A stretch of 64,000 nucleotides of DNA from Agreia sp. PsM10 (GCF_030433855.1 NZ_JARUXC010000006.1:228870-292869); one strand, 5' to 3'; positions 47,588 to 56,863 are shown, numbered from the stretch's first letter. Numbers and translations: made by a program. Notes: generated from the sequence alone by a model not told the origin.

Positions 47588-49558
47588 ATGGAACGAATCG
47601 ATGTTGTGGAACTGAGCATCGTCGAGATGCGCGAGCTGCTCGAGAAGGGTGCGGTCACGAGCGTCGAGCTCGTCTGCGCCTACCTCAACCGCATCGCCTA
47701 CTACGACCGCACGGGGCTCTGTCTGCACGCCATCGCCGTGCTCGACCCGAGCTGCCTGGAGCAGGCCGCCGAGTCCGACCGTCGTCGAAGCGCGGGCCTG
47801 GCCGGCCCGCTCGAGGGCATCCCGTTCACGGTCAAGGACAGCTACAAGGTGAAGGGCCTGACCGTCGCGTCCGGCAGCCCCGCCCTCGCCGAGCTTGTCG
47901 CGACCGACGACGCGGCATCCGTCGCCCAGCTGCGCGCGGCCGGAGCCGTGCTGCTGGGCAAGACGAACATGCCGCCCATGGCGGCCGGTGGAATCCAGCC
48001 CGGCGTCTACGACTACGCGCGAAGCCCGTACCACCCGCAGTTCCTCACGGCCGCCTACGGCTCGGGTTCGTCGGCCGGATCCGGCACCGCGACGGCGGCG
48101 AGCATGTGCGCCTTCGGCATGGCCGAGGAGACGGTGTCGTCGGGGCGTGCCCCCGCGTCGAACAACAGCCTGGTCGCCTACACGCCGTCGCGCGGGGTGC
48201 TGTCGATTCGAGGAAACTGGCCGCTGCGACCGAGCTGCGACGTCGTCGTGCCGCACACGCGCAGCGTCGCCGACCTGCTGCTGCTGCTCGACGTGCTGGC
48301 CGTCGACGACCCCGACGCCACGGGGGACTTCTGGCGGCAGCAGAGCGCGGTCGACCTCCCGGCGCCCGAGTCGGTGCTGCCGCATCCGGTGTCACGACCC
48401 CGACGGGAGCGGCTCGACGGCCTGCGCATCGGGGTGCCCCGGCTGTACATCGGCGAGGACCCCGTGCCCCTCGACCCGCCCGTGGTGCGGCCGAGCGTGC
48501 GTGCGCTGTGGGATCGAGCCGCTGCCGACCTGAAGGCCCTCGGCGCCGAGGTCGTGGCGGTCGACTTCCCCGTGGTGTCGAACTACGAGGAGGATCGGCC
48601 CGGGGCCGAGGGGCTCGCCGATCGAGGACTCGTGCCGGCGAACTGGCGCGCCCTCGAAGGCGGCCCGATCACGGCGATGGCGCTCGACGCGTTCCTGCGC
48701 GAGAACGACGACCCGACGCTGAACAGCTGGGCCGACGTCGACGGCGACACCGTGTTTCCCACTCGGGACGCGCCGGTGCCGGTGTGGATCACCCGTGCCC
48801 GCGGAGGCTTCGACTGGCAGCGCCTCGCCGAGCTGGTGAAGCAGGGCCTGCCCGCGAGCTACGACGAGGTGCCCGGACTCGATCACCTGTTGCGTGGGCT
48901 CGAGAGGGCGCGCAAGCAGGACTTCGAGGACTGGATGACCGAGCAGCAGCTCGATGTCGTGGTCTTTCCCGCGGCGGGCGACGTAGGCCGGGACGACCTG
49001 TTCACGAGGCCCGAGAGCCTCGAGGCGGCGTCTCGGAACGGCGTCGTCTACTCCAACGGCAACCGTGTCATCCGCCACCTCGGGATACCCACCGTGACCG
49101 TGCCCATGGGTTTCATGTCAGACATCCAGATGCCCGTCGGGCTGACCTTCGCCGGAGCCGCCTACAGCGACGACGCGCTGCTCGATTACGCGTCGGCGTA
49201 CGAGCAGGCGACGCGCAGGCGTCAGGCCGCGTTCCTCACGCCGACCCTGCCGAGCAACCAGATCGACGCCGGTTCGGGCGCAGTGTCGGATGCCGTGGCC
49301 GGCGGCACCGCGGATGTGTCGGTCGAGGCGCGGGGCCGATCGTGGCAGGTGGAGGTTCGCGTGGGCGACGCCGAGGGCAGCGCGCGCGTGTGGGCCGACG
49401 GCCACATCCTGCGCCCCGTGCCGAGCATGCCGGGCGTCTATCGAGGTGCCGTGTCGCTGTCGCGGCCGCGTCTGACCAACGAGCTGCTGATCCTCACTCA
49501 GACCGGTCGGTCGAACGCGTCACTCGCTTTCGTTCCGCTGCCCGCGCGCGAGTCCTGA
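47588..49558 (+). CDS. Amidase-signature family hydrolase
   Basis: 656 residues, longer than usual (~470-500). Catalytic Lys83 is in PFTVKDSYKVKG. A Gly/Ser-rich GSGSSAGSG (158-166) holds the cis-Ser, and ETVSSGRAPASN (181-192) holds the likely nucleophile Ser184 or Ser185. In most relatives this segment reads GTDxGGSIR, so the site is somewhat unusual. The extra ~130 C-terminal residues (TADVSVEARGRSWQVEVRVG onward) look like a beta-rich add-on. GGAGGG lies 8 bases before the ATG. Amide substrate unknown; allophanate or aryl amides are possible. Confidence 0.8.
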   Translation: MERIDVVELSIVEMRELLEKGAVTSVELVCAYLNRIAYYDRTGLCLHAIAVLDPSCLEQAAESDRRRSAGLAGPLEGIPFTVKDSYKVKGLTVASGSPALAELVATDDAASVAQLRAAGAVLLGKTNMPPMAAGGIQPGVYDYARSPYHPQFLTAAYGSGSSAGSGTATAASMCAFGMAEETVSSGRAPASNNSLVAYTPSRGVLSIRGNWPLRPSCDVVVPHTRSVADLLLLLDVLAVDDPDATGDFWRQQSAVDLPAPESVLPHPVSRPRRERLDGLRIGVPRLYIGEDPVPLDPPVVRPSVRALWDRAAADLKALGAEVVAVDFPVVSNYEEDRPGAEGLADRGLVPANWRALEGGPITAMALDAFLRENDDPTLNSWADVDGDTVFPTRDAPVPVWITRARGGFDWQRLAELVKQGLPASYDEVPGLDHLLRGLERARKQDFEDWMTEQQLDVVVFPAAGDVGRDDLFTRPESLEAASRNGVVYSNGNRVIRHLGIPTVTVPMGFMSDIQMPVGLTFAGAAYSDDALLDYASAYEQATRRRQAAFLTPTLPSNQIDAGSGAVSDAVAGGTADVSVEARGRSWQVEVRVGDAEGSARVWADGHILRPVPSMPGVYRGAVSLSRPRLTNELLILTQTGRSNASLAFVPLPARES

Positions 49559-49579
49559 CCCGGCGCGGGGGCTGCAATG

Positions 49580-49634
49580 CAGGAAAAACGGGGCCGTCGC
49601 GGCCGAAAACGGCGTTCGAGCCCGGTTTTTCCTG
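49580..49634. terminator. Bidirectional terminator between convergent genes
   Basis: CAGGAAAAACGGGG (49580-49593) pairs with CCCGGTTTTTCCTG (49621-49634) with one mismatch. The A-rich and T-rich arms give a U tract in either direction. Confidence 0.75.
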
Positions 49635-49650
49635 AGTTGGAGCGGCAGGG

Positions 49651-50106
49651 TTACTTGACCGGCGCGGTGCGGCGGCGGCGGGCGCGGCGCAGGTAGAGGG
49701 CGCAGGCCGCCGCGGTGAGCAGGGCGACCGCAGCCCAGAAGAGGGCGAGGTTCAGTCCGTAGTCGAGCGGAAGAATCGTAGGGTTCTTCGTGCCGATCGA
49801 CTTCTTGTAGATCTCGGGCAGCACCAGCAGGCTCATGATCGCGCCCACGACCACGCCGCCCTGGATGATGGCCAGCACCCCGAACGGGATGCGGCGACCC
49901 GTGCGGCGCATCCAGACGTCGATGACCAGCAGCAGCGGCGACAGGATGCCGTCGTGCACGATGATCGCGGCGCCGATCCATACGATGACGCCGAGGATCT
50001 GGTCGGGACGCTCCTTCTGCACCAGGATCACCGCACCGGCGAAGAGGCCGGCCAGGCCGATCGCGATCAGGGCGATGCGTACGAGGTTCATGCGTGTGGG
50101 CTTCAT
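49651..50106 (-). CDS. Small membrane protein next to a molybdopterin oxidoreductase
   Basis: 151 residues with four membrane segments (about 7-27, 38-60, 77-98 and 120-139), a short basic tail (RRARRRRTAPVK) and a loop PEIYKKSIGTKNP. No family recognised. Its ATG at 50106 overlaps the stop of the oxidoreductase gene (ATGA), so it is translated with it and may help anchor the complex or pass electrons. No heme or metal motif is obvious. Confidence 0.7.
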   Translation of the reverse strand: MKPTRMNLVRIALIAIGLAGLFAGAVILVQKERPDQILGVIVWIGAAIIVHDGILSPLLLVIDVWMRRTGRRIPFGVLAIIQGGVVVGAIMSLLVLPEIYKKSIGTKNPTILPLDYGLNLALFWAAVALLTAAACALYLRRARRRRTAPVK

Positions 50107-51359
50107 GCCTCGACCTCCAGGCTGCTGAGCCACTTGGTCTGCAGCACGCCGGGCCTGCCCGGCGCGATCATGCGGGCGGGGTAGCCGTGGTCGATGTCGA
50201 GCGTCTCGCCGTTGACCTCGAGCGCCACGAGCGTCGACGCGTCGAAGGCGTACTCCGGGCCCATCTGGGTGACCCGGTATCCGCCCTTCTTCTCGAGGCT
50301 GGTGAGCTTGAGTCCCTGCGAGGTGTCGGCTCCGACCTGATCGAGCAGATCACGCAGGCGGACGCCCTTCCAGGTGGCCATCTGGCTCCAGCCCTCGACG
50401 CACGAGATGGGCAGGTCGACGGTGGTCTGCGGCAGGGCGAGCAGCTCGGACCGCGACATCGAGATCGTGCGCGATCCGTTGGCAATGGTCAGGCTCCAAT
50501 CGGGCGCGACGGCCGTGTCGAGAACCTGCGCCGCTTTCGCCGTGCGGTTCACCGGAAGGCCGGCGGGACCCGTTCCCTTGACCCGCGGCGCGAAGATGTT
50601 GAACGGGCTGAGCGCAGCGAACGACTGGCCCGCCGTGAGCGCCACGACGGTCGCGGTCGAGACGCCGACGGCCGTCACGAAGCCGCGCCGGCTGACCGCG
50701 GGCTCGGCGGCGGGCGAGCCGTCGATCCAGCGGAAGAGGCGACCGGTGACGCCGCCGACCGGCGCGCCCACGGCATCCGGTGTCTCTTCGACGGACGCGT
50801 CGCCGCCACCCGGCGTCTCGCCGCGCAATTCACGAGTGCCCTCGGAATTGCGCGTCCAGAACCGGGTGATCATGGGCAGCTTCACCGCGATGTGGATGGC
50901 CAGGGACCCGATGACCACGAACGAGAGCGCCCAGTGCACCTGCCGGAACCCGAAGTTCCAGGGGTACCACTGGTAGGTATTGAGCAGTCCGATGGTGATC
51001 TGCACGAGCGAGGCGCCGACGAACAGCGCGATCGACGCGCGCTCGAGCAGGTGCAGCGGCCCCTTCACCGGGGGCGTCTGGAACAGCTGCGGGTAGATCG
51101 TGTAGAGCTTGCCGAGGATCAGGGGGAAGCAGGCGATTCCGGCGGTGATGTGGATGCCCTGGGTCACCTGATACAGCTGCGCGGGCACGGTGGAGAACCG
51201 CATCCACGGCTCGGGCTCCTGCAGGAAGTGGCTGTAGAGGCCGGTGCCGAAACAGAGCAGGAACGCGATCGCGAGGAGACGGCCGATGACGACGGCCATG
51301 CGCGGATTGCGCGGTGGCGCGGCGAGAGCCTGCTGCGTCAGTGCGAGAAGGCGTCTCAC
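50103..51359 (-). CDS. Fusion of cytochrome b-type membrane domain and sulfite-oxidase-like molybdopterin domain
   Basis: 418 residues, GTG start at 51359. The first ~175 hold four membrane segments with histidines (YSHFLQEP, QGIHITAG, QVHWALSF, GSLAIHIAVK) suited to bind heme b. A linker follows, then SRRGFVTAVGVSTA, a twin-arginine-like segment and fifth helix. The C-terminal part (~280-418) is the molybdopterin domain with Cys in LPISCVEGWSQ and GYPARMIAPGRPG. It should oxidise or reduce a small substrate outside the cell and pass electrons via heme to quinone (inference). It is translationally coupled to a small membrane protein. Confidence 0.82.
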   Translation of the reverse strand: MRRLLALTQQALAAPPRNPRMAVVIGRLLAIAFLLCFGTGLYSHFLQEPEPWMRFSTVPAQLYQVTQGIHITAGIACFPLILGKLYTIYPQLFQTPPVKGPLHLLERASIALFVGASLVQITIGLLNTYQWYPWNFGFRQVHWALSFVVIGSLAIHIAVKLPMITRFWTRNSEGTRELRGETPGGGDASVEETPDAVGAPVGGVTGRLFRWIDGSPAAEPAVSRRGFVTAVGVSTATVVALTAGQSFAALSPFNIFAPRVKGTGPAGLPVNRTAKAAQVLDTAVAPDWSLTIANGSRTISMSRSELLALPQTTVDLPISCVEGWSQMATWKGVRLRDLLDQVGADTSQGLKLTSLEKKGGYRVTQMGPEYAFDASTLVALEVNGETLDIDHGYPARMIAPGRPGVLQTKWLSSLEVEA

Positions 51360-51368
51360 GCTATGACC

Positions 51369-52025
51369 CTAGGCCCGTCGATCGAGCAGAGGTTCGCGCA
51401 CGCCGGCGCGGAGGCTGACCCGGTCGAACACCTCGGCGAAACGGCCGTCGGGGGCGATCGCCGCCACCTCGCGGGCGTCGTCGATGGAGTCGACGTCGTT
51501 GATCTCGGCGAGCAGCTTCACGCGGAGGTCGGCCTCGAGCAGGCGCTCCAACTGGTCGCGGCCCGTCTCGGCTTCCGACATGGCCACACCGCGAATGAGA
51601 TCGCCGCTGGGCTCGCGCATCCCGAGCGCCCAGAAGCCGCCGTCGCTGGCGAATCCGAACCAGGCGTCGATGTCGTCGTGCCAGCGGCTGACCGCGGGCT
51701 CGACCAGGGCGCGGCTCACCTGGGGCGTGTCCATGCCGATCATGAGCAGGGGCCCGTCGACCGAGTCGAAGAGGTAACCGAGTCGCTCGTCGAGCGTTCC
51801 CTCGTTCTGCTGCAGGATCTCGAAACCGTCGGCTTCTGCGGGCGGGTTACTGCCGTCGAAGAACAGGATGCGCCGGTCGGCCGGCACGCTGCGCACCACA
51901 TCCAGCGTGTCGCCGAGGCTCGCCGCCGCGATCTCCGCGGCCTCCTCGAGGGAGAACGGCGGGTGCAGCCGCGTCTTCACGCGTCCCGGGATGCACTCCT
52001 TGGCGATGACGGCGATGGTGAGCAT
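51369..52025 (-). CDS. DUF2064 glycosyltransferase-like protein
   Basis: 218 residues with the DUF2064/TIGR04282 features: AVIAKECIPGRVKTRL at the start, LLMIGMDTPQVS (Asp in the nucleotide-binding position) and FASDGGFWALGM. The fold is GT-A, close to nucleotidyltransferases. Its partner upstream on the same strand is a GT2 enzyme and a sugar epimerase, so a role in making a glycan or glycolipid is likely. Nine bases separate it from the oxidoreductase gene that follows. The 124 bases before its start hold a probable promoter. Confidence 0.78.
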   Translation of the reverse strand: MLTIAVIAKECIPGRVKTRLHPPFSLEEAAEIAAASLGDTLDVVRSVPADRRILFFDGSNPPAEADGFEILQQNEGTLDERLGYLFDSVDGPLLMIGMDTPQVSRALVEPAVSRWHDDIDAWFGFASDGGFWALGMREPSGDLIRGVAMSEAETGRDQLERLLEADLRVKLLAEINDVDSIDDAREVAAIAPDGRFAEVFDRVSLRAGVREPLLDRRA

Positions 52026-52149
52026 GGGCGGAGTCTCCTCAACTCGAGATGTACTGCGAGTGATCGACTCGTTGTCGTCACTCTATGTACTTCGTCGCGA
52101 CCACCCGATCGGATTCCTTTCGGCTCCGATCTGCTGTATGGCAGGGCCG

Positions 52150-52848
52150 TCAGCGCACCTCGCGCAGCAGCTTCGACATGTCCTTGATCGCGATGTACGT
52201 GCCGCGGATCGTGCCCGTGACCTTCGAGCGGCCGACCCGCGGGCTGTAGGGCGTGTCGAGCTCTTCGATGCGCCAGCCCGCGGCGGATGCCTTCAGCAGC
52301 ATCTCGAGGGGATAGCCGCTTCGGCGGTCCTGCAGGTCGAGCGACAGCAGGGCCTCGCGGTTCCCGGCGCGCATGGGGCCGAGGTCGCGGATCGCTATGT
52401 GAGCGCGACGCTTGATGAGGAACGAGAGCGCGCGATTGGCGAATCGGGCGTGCACCGGCCAGGCCCCCCGGGTGGTCGGCACTCGTCGGCCGAGGATCAG
52501 ATCGGTCCGACCGTCGGTGATGCGCGTGACGAGCACGGGCAGGATCGACGGATCCATCGATGCATCCGCGTCGCAGAACGCCACGATCGGCGCCGTCGCG
52601 GCGAGCAGCCCGGTGTGCGCCGCCGCGCCGAAACCGCGCCGGGACTCGGCGACCACCGTGGCACCGGCCGCGCGCGCGATCTCGGCCGAGGCATCCGTCG
52701 AGCCGTTGTCGACCACGATCGCGCGGTAACCCTCGGGCAGGCGCGACAGCACCCAGGGCAGCGCCTCGGCCTCGTTCAGGCAGGGCAGAACGACGTCGAC
52801 GAGGGCGATGGATGCCTGCGGCGCGTCGGCCGCGTCGGCCCCGGTCAC
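52150..52848 (-). CDS. Family 2 glycosyltransferase (DPM-like)
   Basis: 232 residues from GTG 52848, which overlaps the TGA of the epimerase gene (GTGA). GT2 motifs: VVLPCLNEAEALPWVLSRLP, IVVDNGSTDASAEIAR, AFCDADASMDP (DxD) and LGRRVPTTRGAWP. Absence of C-terminal membrane helices suggests a soluble or peripheral enzyme that transfers a sugar from NDP-sugar to a polyprenyl phosphate or similar acceptor. It follows a NAD-dependent epimerase that probably makes its sugar donor. Confidence 0.85.
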   Translation of the reverse strand: MTGADAADAPQASIALVDVVLPCLNEAEALPWVLSRLPEGYRAIVVDNGSTDASAEIARAAGATVVAESRRGFGAAAHTGLLAATAPIVAFCDADASMDPSILPVLVTRITDGRTDLILGRRVPTTRGAWPVHARFANRALSFLIKRRAHIAIRDLGPMRAGNREALLSLDLQDRRSGYPLEMLLKASAAGWRIEELDTPYSPRVGRSKVTGTIRGTYIAIKDMSKLLREVR

Positions 52849-53909
52849 GAGGCGGCCGAGCGCAGAGGGGCGGTGGCGAATTCGGCCATTCCGGCATCGA
52901 AATCGACCGACGCCCGCCAGCCGAGCTCGCGCGCGATCCTCTCGCTCGACGCCGTGATGTGGCGCACGTCGCCCAGACGGAACTCGCCCGTGACCACGGG
53001 CTCGGCGCCGTTCGAGGCGCGGGCGATCGCGGCGGCCATGTCGCCGATGGTGTGCACGACGCCGCTGCCCACATTGAAGGCGCGGAACGTCGATGCCGCC
53101 TCGGGGGTCGCAGTTGCGTCGAGGGCGGCCAGATTCGCGGCCGCCACGTCGCTCACGTGCACGAAGTCGCGGCGCTGGGCACCGTCTTCGAAGACGCGGG
53201 GGGCCTCGCCGCGGGCGAGCGCGGAGCGGAACAGCGAGGCGACGCCGGCGTAGGGCGTGTTCTGCGGCATGCCCGGTCCGTAGACGTTGTGGTAGCGCAG
53301 GCCGATGGCCCGTCCGCCGGCGGAGCGGGCCCATGAGGTGGCGAGGTACTCCTGGCCGAGCTTCGACGAGGCGTAGACGTTGCGCGGGTCGAGCGGGGCG
53401 TCCTCGGTGATCAGCCCGGGCAGCAGGGCCTCGCCCGTGGCCGGGTCGAGCGGCTCGAAGCGGCCGGCCTCGAGGTCGGCGACCGTGCGGGCGGGAGGAC
53501 GCACGGCCTCACCGGCCGCGTTGCGGTAGTCGCCCTCGCCGTAGACCACCATCGATGACGCCACCACGAAGCGGTCGATGCCCGCCCGGGTCATGCCGGC
53601 GAGCAGCACGGCGGTGCCCAGTTCGTTCGACGAGACGTAGTCGGGGGCGTCGTAGAAGTCGACTCCGAGTCCGACCTTGCCGGCCTGGTGGCAGACGGCG
53701 TCGATGCCGTCGAGCGCACGCGCCACGGTCTGCTCGTCGCGAACGTCGCCGAGCACGAACTCCGCGCGGGGCTCGAGCTCCGGGGCCGTCTCGTGCACGT
53801 CGGCCCGCAGCGAATCGAGCACGCGCACCGACCATCCGGCATCCAGAGCCTGGTGTACGATCTCGCTGCCGATGAAGCCGGCGCCGCCGGTGACGAGCAG
53901 ATGCGGCAT
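52845..53909 (-). CDS. NAD-dependent epimerase/dehydratase (extended SDR)
   Basis: 354 residues from ATG 53909, supported by GGAGGG 7 bases before it. The Rossmann motif TGGAGFIGSEIV (about 7-18) is followed by catalytic Ser in VASSMVVYGEG and the Tyr-x3-Lys in VYASSKLGQEYL. NVYGPGMPQNTPYAGVASLF and DFVHVSDVAAANL are typical of UDP- or dTDP-sugar epimerases. The exact sugar is open. It is the first gene of the operon with the GT2 enzyme. Confidence 0.87.
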   Translation of the reverse strand: MPHLLVTGGAGFIGSEIVHQALDAGWSVRVLDSLRADVHETAPELEPRAEFVLGDVRDEQTVARALDGIDAVCHQAGKVGLGVDFYDAPDYVSSNELGTAVLLAGMTRAGIDRFVVASSMVVYGEGDYRNAAGEAVRPPARTVADLEAGRFEPLDPATGEALLPGLITEDAPLDPRNVYASSKLGQEYLATSWARSAGGRAIGLRYHNVYGPGMPQNTPYAGVASLFRSALARGEAPRVFEDGAQRRDFVHVSDVAAANLAALDATATPEAASTFRAFNVGSGVVHTIGDMAAAIARASNGAEPVVTGEFRLGDVRHITASSERIARELGWRASVDFDAGMAEFATAPLRSAAS

Positions 53910-53993
53910 GTGCTGACCCTCCAAGATGTGGATGATCAGCCTAACCGCCGGTCATGGGCGCTCCGTCGGGGTTCATTCCCGTGCTACTGGGCC

Positions 53994-54052
53994 GTGAGAT
54001 GTCGCACATGGCGGCTCGCCTGGCGCCGAACCCGCCATGTGCGACATCTCAC
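53994..54052. repeat. Perfect inverted repeat with 21-bp arms
   Basis: Arms at 53994-54014 (beginning GTGAGATGTCGCACATGGC) and 54032-54052 are exact reverse complements around a 17-base loop. It lies between divergent genes and matches the imperfect element at 13259-13313. The remainder of the 241-base gap holds the promoters. Confidence 0.85.
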
Positions 54053-54150
54053 CAACCTTTGTTCTTCGCGACCAGACGGACGACGACAGAGAGTCAGTGC
54101 TCTGCCAAACTGAAACCGGGGCCAGTTTGTACATCTGACTTGGAGGCATC

Positions 54151-54903
54151 GTGCCCGTCATTGCGCACCTCAGCGACCCGCATCTCGATCTATCGACGCT
54201 TCGATGCCGACGACTCGACGCTGTACTCGAGCAGATTCTCGATCTTGGTTTCGTAGACGCCCTTCTCGTCAGCGGCGATCTGTCCGACCACGGAGCGGCT
54301 GAGGAGTACGGCGCATTCTTTGCCGCGCTGCCCCCGGCCCTCCCGACCCTTGTCGTCGCGGGCAACCACGACCTGGCTGCGCCACTGATCGACGCTGCGG
54401 ATGCGGCCGGCCGGTCCCGCTCCCTCGATGCGCAGCTCAATTCTTTCCTCGACCTCGATGGACTGCGTCTGATTGGACTCGATTCACACATCGACGGTCG
54501 CGACGACGGATTTCTTTCGCAGCAGACGCTGGAATTCGCCCGCGCTCGGATCGCGGAGACGGAGGTGCCGAGCATTCTTGCGCTCCACCATCCGCCGGTT
54601 CCAATCGGCCATCACCTGGCAGACGACTCGTTTCGTCTCACCAATCCTGGGGATTTGGCGGCGATCCTGGAGGAGTTTCCGCAGGTGATCGGGGTCTTCG
54701 CCGGACATGTCCACGCTGCGTTGGCGACGACGTTCGAGGGCGTGCCGGTTCTTGGCGCTCCTGGAATCGTTTCCACGATGCGGCTGGGCAGCAAGGTCGA
54801 TCCGATTGCCGATACCGAAGCCATGCCCGGCCTGGCGCTACACACGATTACCGACCGCACGATCAGGACGGTGTTCCACTACCTCAGCCCGTCGGCACTG
54901 TGA
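54151..54903 (+). CDS. Metallophosphoesterase (CpdA/Icc-like)
   Basis: 250 residues, GTG start with GGAGG 4 bases before it. Dimetal motifs: AHLSDPHLDL (Asp-x-His), VSGDLSDHG (Asp), VAGNHDLA (Asn-His), ALHHPPV (His) and GVFAGHVHAAL (His-x-His). These match class III phosphodiesterases such as CpdA (cAMP hydrolysis), though other nucleotides are possible. Its stop overlaps the start of the LysE-type gene (GTGA), so both are made together. Confidence 0.87.
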   Translation: MPVIAHLSDPHLDLSTLRCRRLDAVLEQILDLGFVDALLVSGDLSDHGAAEEYGAFFAALPPALPTLVVAGNHDLAAPLIDAADAAGRSRSLDAQLNSFLDLDGLRLIGLDSHIDGRDDGFLSQQTLEFARARIAETEVPSILALHHPPVPIGHHLADDSFRLTNPGDLAAILEEFPQVIGVFAGHVHAALATTFEGVPVLGAPGIVSTMRLGSKVDPIADTEAMPGLALHTITDRTIRTVFHYLSPSAL

Positions 54904-55514
54904 ATCTGGGGCCCCTGGTGCTGACCGCACTGCCCTTTGTGGTCAGCCCGGGTGCGAGTTTCACCATCACCGTCGGTGCGGCACTCGCCGGAGATCGGCG
55001 CGCCGGCATCCGAGTCTGGGCCGGTACGGCGTTGGGGATCCTCATCATCGCCGCGGTGTTCGGCGCCAGCGGCTTTGGCACGTTGATCGCTGGCAATCGA
55101 ACGACGATGACGATCTGGGGGCTCGTCGGCGGCGCGGCCCTGATTGCTTTCGGCCTGATGGCGCTTATGCGGGCACTCCGAAACTGGGATCAATCGTTGG
55201 GGGACTCGACGCCTGCGGCTCGATTGGTCGGGTTATCGTTCGTTGCCGTGATCACGAACGTCAAAGCGCTCAGTCTCTACGTCGTCGTCGTTCCCGCGCT
55301 TCGTGGAACGGGGCTGAGCGGATTGACCCTCTTTCTCGTGTTCGCAATGACCCACATCGCACTCATGCTGGTCTGGCTGCTGCTCGTGACCCTGACCGTG
55401 AGCGCCTTTCCCTCCCTCGGCCGTTCATCCCGGGCCAGAGGAGTCCTCTTAGTCGCGGCCGCTGTCGTGCTGATCCTCCTTGGTGGTGCTACGGCAGTCA
55501 CCGCAGTTCTGTAG
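54900..55514 (+). CDS. LysE-family translocator
   Basis: 204 residues with six membrane segments. The LysE/RhtB opening TALPFVVSPGASFTITVGAA lies at residues 9-28, and VAVITNVKALSLYVVVVP is the second conserved stretch. These export amino acids or small amphiphilic metabolites. GTG start overlapping the phosphoesterase stop. There is no clue to the substrate. Confidence 0.83.
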   Translation: MNLGPLVLTALPFVVSPGASFTITVGAALAGDRRAGIRVWAGTALGILIIAAVFGASGFGTLIAGNRTTMTIWGLVGGAALIAFGLMALMRALRNWDQSLGDSTPAARLVGLSFVAVITNVKALSLYVVVVPALRGTGLSGLTLFLVFAMTHIALMLVWLLLVTLTVSAFPSLGRSSRARGVLLVAAAVVLILLGGATAVTAVL

Positions 55515-55543
55515 GCGGACTACCGCTGATCGGCGCAGAAGCG

Positions 55544-56857
55544 CTAACCGCCGGTTCGCATCCACGCGGTTCCGCGGGCGCGCAGCCCCAGAGTGAGGGC
55601 CCGCGCGCTCATGTAGCCGAGGCCGAAGGCGAGCCACAGCCACACGAGGCCGGCCGTGCCGTCGGGGCCGAACAGCGCGACGAGCAGCAGCAGAGGCGCG
55701 TAGATCACCACGGTCGCGAGGCCGGCCAGGGCGAGGTAGCGCGCGTCTCCCGCGCCGATGAGCACCCCGTCGAGAACGAAGACGTAGCCCGCGAGGGGAA
55801 CCCCGATCGCCATCACCAGCACGACCACGAGGAGCGCCTGCTGCACGTCGCGGCTCGAGGAGAAGACGGAGCCGAGCACCGGCGAGAGCGCGGCGAGGCC
55901 GAGCCCGAGCGCGACGCCTGCGCCGATTCCCCACCGCACGAGCCGGCGCATCACGCCCCGCACGCGCGGCGCATCCTCGGCCCCGAGGCCATGGCCGACC
56001 AGCGCCTGCCCGGCGATCGCCAGGGCGTCGAGGATGAAGGCCAACGTGAAGAACAGCGTCGACGCGATCTGGAAGGTCGCCAGCTCGACGACCCCGAGAT
56101 CGGATGCGACGACCACCGTCGCGAGCAGGGCCGCGCGCAGGCTCGCCGTGCGCAGAAACAGCCAGCCGCCGGATGCCGCGGCGCCGGTCACGCCCGCCAG
56201 CCCGGGCCGCAGGCTGACGCCGTCGCGCCGGGATGCCCGCACCGCGATCACGAGATACACGGCGGCCATCGCCCACTGGGCCACGACCGTGCCGGCTGCG
56301 GAGCCCGCGATCCCCGCGCCGAAGCCGTAGATGAAGAGGGCGTTGAGGCCGGCGTTCGCAGCGAAACCGCAGACGGCGACGATGAGCGGCGTCTTCGTGT
56401 CCTGCAGTCCGCGCAGCAGACCGGTGGCCGCGATCACGAGAAGCATCGCGGGCAGTCCGGCGAGCGACACCGTCAGGTAGATGACGGCCTGCTCCTCGAC
56501 CGCGGCCGTCGCGCCGAAGAGCTGAACGAGGGGGCGGGCCGCGACGATGCCGACCGCGACGAGCCCGATGCCGAGCAGCAGCGCGAGCCACAGGCCGTCG
56601 ACGCCGGCCCGGATCGCGCCCGGTCTGTCGCCCGCGCCGAGCCTGCGCGCGACGGTCGGAGTCGTGGCGTAGGCGAGAAAGATGAGCAGTCCGATCGCGG
56701 TCTGCAGAAGGGCGCTCGCGATGCTGAGGCCGGCGAGCGGTGTCTCGCCGAGGTGCCCGACGAGCGCGGTGTCGGTGAGCAGGAAGAGGGGCTCGGCGAC
56801 CAGGGCTCCGAGGGCGGGGACGGCGAGGCGCAGAATGTCCCTATCCAGTGCCTTCAC
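55544..56857 (-). CDS. MATE-family efflux transporter (DinF-like)
   Basis: 437 residues with twelve membrane segments in two halves (first starting LAVPALGALVAEPLFLLTDT, second around 230). GLLRGLQDTKTPLIVA is a DinF-type signature. It exports cationic compounds or drugs in exchange for Na+ or H+. GTG start at 56857; TAGGCT lies 6 bases before it, so it is probably leaderless, and that box is half of a palindrome shared with the divergent peptidase gene. Confidence 0.88.
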   Translation of the reverse strand: MKALDRDILRLAVPALGALVAEPLFLLTDTALVGHLGETPLAGLSIASALLQTAIGLLIFLAYATTPTVARRLGAGDRPGAIRAGVDGLWLALLLGIGLVAVGIVAARPLVQLFGATAAVEEQAVIYLTVSLAGLPAMLLVIAATGLLRGLQDTKTPLIVAVCGFAANAGLNALFIYGFGAGIAGSAAGTVVAQWAMAAVYLVIAVRASRRDGVSLRPGLAGVTGAAASGGWLFLRTASLRAALLATVVVASDLGVVELATFQIASTLFFTLAFILDALAIAGQALVGHGLGAEDAPRVRGVMRRLVRWGIGAGVALGLGLAALSPVLGSVFSSSRDVQQALLVVVLVMAIGVPLAGYVFVLDGVLIGAGDARYLALAGLATVVIYAPLLLLVALFGPDGTAGLVWLWLAFGLGYMSARALTLGLRARGTAWMRTGG

Positions 56858-56863
56858 CCTGCG

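Noticed and set aside
50094..52187. 697-codon open frame on the plus strand
   Set aside because: Antisense to the molybdopterin fusion and DUF2064 genes; repetitive Arg/His/Gly composition typical of shadow frames.
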